Notes under the pieces: generated by a model
The model's input: only the letters and a program-made list of their open reading frames with translations
The model's database searches: none
Told to the model about the DNA's origin: nothing
Position numbers and translations under genes: made by a program
Shown: positions 57,450-64,000 of the stretch, one piece after another
How positions within the stretch are numbered: the stretch's first letter is position 1
Layout of the letters: the number at the start of each line of letters is the position of its first letter
Origin: Physcomitrium patens
Taxonomy: Eukaryota; Streptophyta; Bryopsida; Funariales; Funariaceae
DNA length: 64,000 nt
Reading direction: 5' to 3'
NCBI RefSeq assembly: GCF_000002425.4
Contig: NC_037259.1
Coordinates: forward strand, 2,570,381 to 2,634,380

Positions 57450-57821
57450 TTAGATATTAAAAAAAATAAGTGCATTTGTAAGTCCAAAAAGCATGACATT
57501 ATATTCAAAATATCCATATCTGATTTGAAACATAATTTCATATTTATCTCTTTCTTTAATATATACTAGATTGTATGTTCTTTGTAAATCTATTTTGATA
57601 TAGATCTTTGCTTTATTGAATTGATCAAATAGTCTTAAAATCAAAGATAAAGGATAGAAATTTTTCATAGTCATCTTCTTGAGTCCTAAATAGTCCACAC
57701 ATATTTGCAAAGATTTAACTTTTTTCTTTATAAATAAGATAGAAGCTCCTGCTAGAGATTTAGAATGGAAAATAAATTTTTTAGTCAAATTCTTGTTAAT
57801 GTACTCATTGAATGAATCCAA
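57450..57821 (-). pseudogene. ElB reverse-transcriptase fragment (longest open piece)
   Basis: 124 open codons on the minus strand with LQICVDYLGLKKMT, KIYIKIDLQRTYNLVYI and YGYFEYNVMLFGLTNA, aligning with the El2 RT fingers and palm. The catalytic YxDD lies beyond the end of this piece in decayed sequence. It is a fragment of ElB, not a gene. Confidence 0.85.
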
Positions 57822-58689
57822 CTTGTTTTGTAATAGGCTATAGATTGATCTAAATGATTATTGAGCTGCTCATATTTTTGATGAAAAAAGATTTCAAGTA
57901 GCATTTAAATCAATATCAAGATTATTAAGATATTTTTGAAAAAAAAATACAATTTTTTTTTCTAGAATATTTGTATTTGTATTTTTTTTTTCAAAAACAT
58001 CTTATCTCTATTGTTCCATCAATCTTCCATAAGCTCCTTTTTAGAATATTTTCTCTATAAATGTTCCATCAATCAAGATTATAAAAAATCCAATCTATTT
58101 AAAAGTTATATTTTTTTAGCCACAATAATCTTAAAATAATTAAATTAAAAGAAGATCTAATCACATTAAATATTACTAAGCTATTATGATTATTATTTTC
58201 TACATCTAAAGAAAAAATTTTAAGGATGATATTTTGAAAGATAACAAATAATCATTTATTACTTTTACATGTATATATTTGGTTTTTTTTAATTAAAGAT
58301 ATATCTTATTTTTTGACAAATTCTTTATGTAAAAATCAATCTAAGGCTATTCAATCTACAAAAGTTAAGACTTTGTGATTTTTGGTTCTAAAAAAATTTC
58401 TTTTGTAAAACAAGGTGAAAGATCAAAAAATAGGATATGACCTTTATTAGGTGCCATCAAGTCCCTATTATAGTTGGAAAAAATAGTTATTTAACATATT
58501 CTCCTCTTTGGCAACTATACGCTTCATTTTGTGTTTTTATTATTTTTTTAGATAATATTGAATAGTATGCTTAAGTTCTCTATAATATAAGCTCAATATT
58601 TTTTGACAACTTTGATTTTTTTTTTGCTGATTAAGAGATTTGAAATGTACCAAGTTTATTTGTATAGGTTGTGGTTTTAATGAATAAGC

Positions 58690-58965
58690 TTTTATAAATT
58701 TAGAAACTATTACTATGACTTGACTTGTATCTTTGTAACCAAATCTTTATTTTGGGCATCTTTCAAAGAGTCAATTGTTGCATGCAATGGCTTAAAAAAT
58801 AAATTGCTCCAATAAGTCTATTCTTTATATCATCAATAATAAATTTTTGATGTTATTTTTTAATATATATCAAAATTAATTGATAAAGGCTTTATTATTT
58901 GAATCCATGTCACAAGTATAATTTTAGAATTCAATAATATATATAATAGCTGAATATGATTTTTA
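58690..58965. other. Unassigned DNA between ElB gag remnant and next LTR
   Basis: Similarity to El2 gag stops near 58,690. The 275 bp before the LTR at 58,966 match neither gag nor the primer-binding region of El2. The origin is unclear; it may be a deletion junction or flanking DNA. Confidence 0.4.
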
Positions 58966-61900
58966 TATCAAAGATATGAATTTCAAAGAAAGAAATCCTC
59001 AATATATTCTTGTCATTCAAAAAAATTTAAAAATCACTCAAAGATGGTAATATATTGAATTAGAATGGCTATTGCTAAAGACAAGAAGATTAAAAAGTCT
59101 TAAAATAAGACTAAAGACTTGAAAGACATTGATAAGAGTGAAGAAAACTTCATCCTTGCATCTATATATACTATCTAACTAAGAGCTATGTGGCGATCTT
59201 TTATATGACCTCCAACACATGTTGACTTTGTTAGATATATGTTTTAACTTACAAGACAAGTTTTCTATATGTAGACCATATAATTAGCTTATTTTATAAG
59301 GTATTAATATTTTTGATATGTGGCTAATTTGTTGACCAAGTTTCTAGCCTACCAATTAATTATAAATATATTTAAAGTCAAAGAAATATCTATAAAGCTA
59401 TTAAGAAGCTACTTTAAAAGTTATTATGAAATAAATCTATTTTTATTTACTTTTATTTAAATATATAGGTAATTATTAGAATAAATATGTATATTCATGA
59501 TATTACCTCTTTTCTTTTAGGAACGAGTTCTACAAAGAATGGTTATCATATATTGAGGAAATCCAAGATACAACAAATTGTGTTTGATACATATTATGAT
59601 CTTTATTTTCTTTAAAGATAGATGATAGATCTTGTCAGCCATTAATAGTATTCCATACTAGAGCAAAAATGCCACCCTATTATTTGATTGTTATTAAGGC
59701 CTTCATAGCTTCTTTCAAATAAAACATTTAAAACATTGTCACGACTTGTTCCTACTACTAATAAAAACTCCAAACTTTGGAAGTATCTTTTAAGGTTGTA
59801 ATATCAAACATGTTGTATCTTGCTATAAATTTGAAGAAAGACATGTCATTTTCGAGGATCTTCATCTCCATTGTATAGTCTTGAAAGTTGTGACAATAAT
59901 AATATCTTGTTTGATAAGTCAGCAAGCAATAATTCTTGAGTTGAATTTGTTGGTTGTTGATTTTTTATCTTCTTAGGATCACAAATATACAAAAATTACA
60001 AACAATAGTAGAAAGTAGAATGTTATCTTTATTGAATCTTATTTTTTTTATAGTATTTTATTTTTTATTTTTTATTTTGATTTTGATAAATATTATTGCT
60101 AAAATCAATCACAAATAAGAAAAGATTTAAGCTTATAATAGTCTAATTTATTACAAAGATAGATGGTCTTGATATTGTGATGAAGTAATCATATCTAATC
60201 ATAAATGTAGAATTGAAGTTGTTCTTTATGATAAGCATCTGCATTGATTTTTTTATCATTCTTATGCTTCTTTTAATTGTGCCATTATTGTTGTATGTAC
60301 CTTTGACAAACAAGTTGCCAAATCTTTTGTTACATGATTCTTAACTTTTGAAAAGTCAAAAATTTCAAGTTATAGATGATAACCATAATTGATAAAAAAA
60401 ATATTTATTAATTAGGAAAATATATCAAATTATTATACAAAAACTTTATCAATGGCAAAAGAGTTATCTAATCATCTTAACGATAGTTGATGGTATATCT
60501 TAAATATTGCTTCAAAACTTAATTCACCTATTCTATTTATCTATTAATTTGATAATAAAAAATCAAAAAAAGCTTTATATCCACTTTTAAAATCTTAAAA
60601 AAGTTTTTTGAAAATCTTGATATAAATTGAGTTTTCTTATTTAATGTAATATCCTTGAATATTCCATGATAGCAATAGATATTGTCAAGAAAAAATTTAG
60701 CCATTTCTTTACATATGATAGATTTTTTATATAGTATAAAATATGCCATTTTGATAAAACGACCTACCATTAGAAGTATGAATCATACAAACTTGAAATT
60801 AGAAGATTCATGATAAAATCTATAGAAAAAAAAGACCATGGTTGTTTTGAAATAGATAATAGTTGAAGAAGTTGATGAGGTTGATGACAAGGAGTTTTAG
60901 ATCTTGAAAAAATATCACATAATTATACAAAGTCTTTGACTACCTTTCATATTTGAGGCCATTATAAATCTTTCGATATTAGCTCTAAAATCTTGTTGTA
61001 TCTAAAATTTCCAACTATCAAAGAGATATGACAAGCTTGAAGAACATGTAATTATGCTTTGCCTTTTGGAATATATAATTGTTCCTTGAAATAGAGTAGA
61101 TTATTCGTGAACTCAAACTTAGAAGTAAGTTGAGACTTATAAAAATTATTCTTAATATCATAAATAAGAGGATCAAAGGACAAAATTTGCAATTGGACTT
61201 GCTTGAAAAAAGTTTAATCAATAGTCAATGTTGATTTTATTGCTCAAAAATAAAAACAGTCCAACTTCAAGAGAATTATTCTTTATTGATCAAAAGATGT
61301 ATTTTTTTTTTCTTTTGTTGCAAGATAAGAATGTTTAAAAATGATTCACAAACCTTTTTGTTTTTTGGATTGATAAGAAATCTTGAAATAAAATCTTAAT
61401 AAAAATATACTTTAATGGGCTTGGCAATGATTCAAAACATGTGCAAACATAAAGTACTTGAGGTTCTCATGATTCATATATATGGTGATTGAACTTGAGG
61501 TACCTTCTAAATAATGATGTCATTCTTAAAATGAATCTGTGATTGCAAGAAGCTCTTTTTCATAGATCTTATAGTTAATCTTAGTTATTAAAGATTTTTT
61601 GGTATGAAAAGCTATCAAGTTGAGCTTGTCATTTGCTCTTATTTGTGATAAAACAACACTTATAGCAAAATTTGATGTATCTATTTCTATAAAAAATGTC
61701 TTAAAAAAATTAATATGACATAAAATTGATTTAGATACAATGTTATCTTTAAGGCTTTAAAAGATGTATCTACTTCTTTATTCTACTCAAATTTGTCTTT
61801 ACATGTTAGAGATATAAGGAGAGCCAAAACTTGAAAAACATCCATAATGAAGATCTTATAATAATTAGCAAATCTCAAAAAATATTACACATCTTTAATT

Positions 61901-63365
61901 ATTTTTGGAATCTTCTAATTTATGATAGTCTAGACCTTCTTTGGATCCATAATTAGTCCTTCATTAGAAATGATGTATCCTAAAAAGTCAACTTTAGTAG
62001 TGTAAAATATATACTTTTTTATCTTAGCATATAATCCTATATTTTAAAGTTTTTGTAACACAAAACAAACATGAAGTTCATATTTTTCTATATTAGAATA
62101 GATTAGAATGTCATCTAAATAATAAATAATAAAATTATTAAGAAATTAAAGAAAAAAGTCATTCATGAGATATTAAAAAATAGCTAGTGTGTTTGTAAGT
62201 TCAAAAGGCTTGACATTATATTCAAAATATCTATATTTAGCTCTAAAAGTAGTCTTTTATTCATCTCTTTCTTTAATGCAGACCATGTTGTATCTTCTTC
62301 GTAGATCTATTTTTGTGTAGATCTTTGCCTAATTGGATTGGTTAAAAAGTCTTAAAATAAAAAGTAAGAAATATCTATTCTTGATAATAATCTTATTAAG
62401 TCCTTGATAGTCTACACATATCTAAAAATATTTACTTTTTTTTCTTTACAAATAAAATAGAAGCTCATGTTGGAGTTTTTGAATGGTATATAAAATTATT
62501 AGCTAAATTATTGTTAATATATTCTTTTAATATAGTCAATTCATTTTGTAATAAGCTATAGATTAATTTGAATGGTGATTGAGTTCTTTCTTGTAATCCA
62601 ATTGAATAATCATAGCATTAATGTTGTGGAAAAATATCTACACTATTATTTTTAAAAACACCTTAAAAAACTTGATATTAGCTAGAAATACTACTTTATA
62701 TCTTTTTACTATTAAAAATAGACATAGCATATATAGCAAAATATGATCCTTCTTTTGCTATATGTATGAAAGCTTTTACACCTACTAATAAAGATTTAGA
62801 TGTAGTAGACTTATATATTTTTACTTGACTAACAAAATTTTGGATCAAATTATAATAAAAATTAAGATTATAAAAAATCTAATCTATTTAAAAATTATAT
62901 TTTTTAAATTATAATAATTCTAAAATAATAAAATTAGAGACAATCATCTATAACTTTTATATGTATAGATTTAATTTTATTGACTAATAATATTAATTAT
63001 TTTTTGACAAAGTCTCCATCTATAAAAGAAGTTGTGGTTCTTAAATCTAACAAGGCTTAGACTTTGTGATTTTTTGGTCCTAAATAAACTTCTATTGTAA
63101 AACAAGGTGAGGGATTTGAAAAAAGAATAAGACCTTTACTAGATGTTATACAAGATTTCAGTTGCATGATTCTTATGGTAGCTAAAAAAACTTTTTTTTT
63201 AACACATTATCCTCTTTGGCAACCATGCTCTTCATTTTGTGATTGCATTGATTTTTTGGATAGTATTGAGTGATATGCTTGGCTTTTCTATAATATAAAT
63301 GCAAACCTTCTTAACATTAGCAAGTCTTTTCTCGCTCAGTCAAAGATTTAAAATATATAGTTGAT
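58966..63365 (-). mobile_element. ElC: decayed Ty3/gypsy element, 3' LTR plus most of the interior
   Basis: LTR at 58,966-59,502, with the purine-tract complement (TTACCTCTTTTCTTTT) at its right. Then come the third-ORF relic (about 59,520-59,960), chromodomain region (about 60,050-60,180), integrase (60,200-61,200), RNase H (61,300-61,760), RT (about 61,800-62,600), protease (62,700-63,130) and gag C-terminus (63,180-63,365). It is collinear with ElB throughout and free of the R and El3 insertions. The 5' gag and 5' LTR are absent from the window or deleted. Open pieces such as 60,537-60,770 (integrase) are fragments. Confidence 0.85.
59520..59960 (-). pseudogene. ElC relic of the third ORF
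   Basis: Minus-strand NQQPTNSTQELLLADLSN near 59,960, collinear with the El2 third ORF. The codon that is TGA in El2 and ElB is TTA (Leu) here, so the stop is not universal. Downstream the frame is lost to indels, but the end aligns to the CTCAATATATGATAACC region before the purine tract. Confidence 0.7.
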
Positions 63366-63889
63366 AAAAACGTGAGCCTGCTTAAAAAAATATGTGGTCT
63401 TTAATTACAAGTGAGTTGTAAAAAACACAATATTATCTAAGTGAATTCAAATAAAAAAAATAGTCTCAAGGCTAAATAAAAATTTTAGATTAATTTCTTT
63501 TTAGTACTAGGATGTACTCAATTCTTAGCTCTATTTTTAAATCTAAATTTCTTCTTACTAAAATATATATTATTTATTTATTAATAATTCAATCTAAGCA
63601 AAGCTTAACTTGTTGAGCTTAATTCAAGTTATAAACTTCAAATTTTCAAAGTCAATAAATAAAATTTTAAAAAAATGATAGCCAAATTAAAAAAAATATT
63701 AGCTATTTACTATAACCATTGTCTTCAAAATCCCCATCTATAAATTAGCTTGGATTTCTCTCATTACAATCCTATTTCTCGCTAAGGCTTATTAGAAAAT
63801 TAACAACAAGATCCAACTTTTCTCAAAATCTCAAATCAAAAAGAAGAAAATATAAGAAATAGCATAGAATATCTTAAACTAGTCTTGAA
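63366..63889. other. AT-rich DNA, no feature recognised
   Basis: Similarity to gypsy gag ends near 63,365. The following 0.5 kb has no frame or domain I recognise and leads into the R start motif at 63,890. Confidence 0.4.
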
Positions 63890-64000
63890 TCATGTTGTTG
63901 TGTGGTAGCACGACTATATAGTGAAAAATAAAAATATGGATGTTATTATAGAAGAACCTAGCAAAAAAATGTAGTAAAAAAATAAAGATAAATATTAAAA
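63890..64000 (+). repeat. R repeat, first about 110 bp, cut by window end
   Basis: TGTTGTGTGGTAGCACGACTATATAGTGAAAAATA aligns with the R start at about 1,030. The following ATGGATGTTATT...GAAC/GAGCCTA also matches, so a fourth R copy begins here and runs out of the window. Confidence 0.65.

Larger units (their letters stand above)
46200..58690 (-). mobile_element. ElB: decayed Ty3/gypsy element hosting two later insertions
   Basis: Same family as El1/El2, in reverse. The 3' LTR is at 46,200-46,730. Then, going rightward, come the third-ORF relic (46,740-47,190), chromodomain (about 47,280-47,480), integrase (47,600-47,945 and 49,585-50,350), RNase H (50,350-50,593 and 56,734-57,000), reverse transcriptase (57,100-57,830), protease (about 58,000-58,450) and the C-terminal end of gag (58,500-58,690). 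It is interrupted by an R copy (47,945-49,585) and by El3 (50,594-56,733). Removing El3 restores collinearity with ElC exactly at the RNase H region. The 5' part of gag is missing. Confidence 0.88.

Overview
The window looks like nuclear DNA of a non-seed land plant, most probably a moss. The genes have plant-type introns and a plant-specific RLCK kinase. Gene islands of moderate GC sit in very AT-rich, heavily decayed LTR-retrotransposon DNA. The species assignment is inference; no marker gene fixes it.

Layout. (1) 1-13,730: AT-rich repeat DNA with a complete but badly decayed Ty3/gypsy element (El1, 1,607-10,208). El1 sits inside a 1.7-kb LTR-like repeat called R here, and is itself interrupted by an unidentified 2.6-kb insertion. 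(2) 13,731-20,126: El2, a near-intact, fairly young Ty3/gypsy chromovirus with 5-bp target duplications. It lies in AT-rich DNA next to a decayed FAR1/MULE-like transposase relic. (3) 22,550-35,900: the gene island. A 4-coding-exon membrane-protein gene (-), a 6-exon RLCK-VII kinase gene of the PBL34/35/36 type (+) and a 7-exon gene for a protein with several ubiquitin-like modules (-) all close in frame at every splice junction. (4) 36,000-39,290: AT-rich spacer with microsatellites. (5) 39,390-40,240: a broken WNK-kinase pseudogene (-). (6) 40,950-63,400: a nest of elements. A decayed Ty1/copia element (+) contains an R copy. A decayed gypsy element (ElB, -) follows, with an R copy (47,945-49,585) and a younger gypsy element, El3 (50,594-56,733, -), inserted in it. 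A further gypsy element (ElC, -) abuts ElB. (7) 63,890-64,000: the start of another R copy.

The most interesting signals are in the retroelements. All five gypsy copies carry, between the integrase/chromodomain and the polypurine tract, the same extra small ORF of unknown function. It is conserved as protein between two subfamilies whose LTRs are unrelated. El2 and El3 also share a -1 gag/pol frame relation with the same decamer in the overlap, and a primer-binding-like motif set 20-24 nt inside the LTR end. The El3 LTR carries arrays of near-perfect heat-shock elements upstream of a TATA box, which predicts heat-inducible transcription. In the gene island, the ubiquitin-like gene has a 180-nt stop-free intron in frame, and the small membrane-protein gene appears to use a GC-AG intron.

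All positions, splice sites and alignments were read by eye. Domain names rest on recognised motifs, not on database searches.
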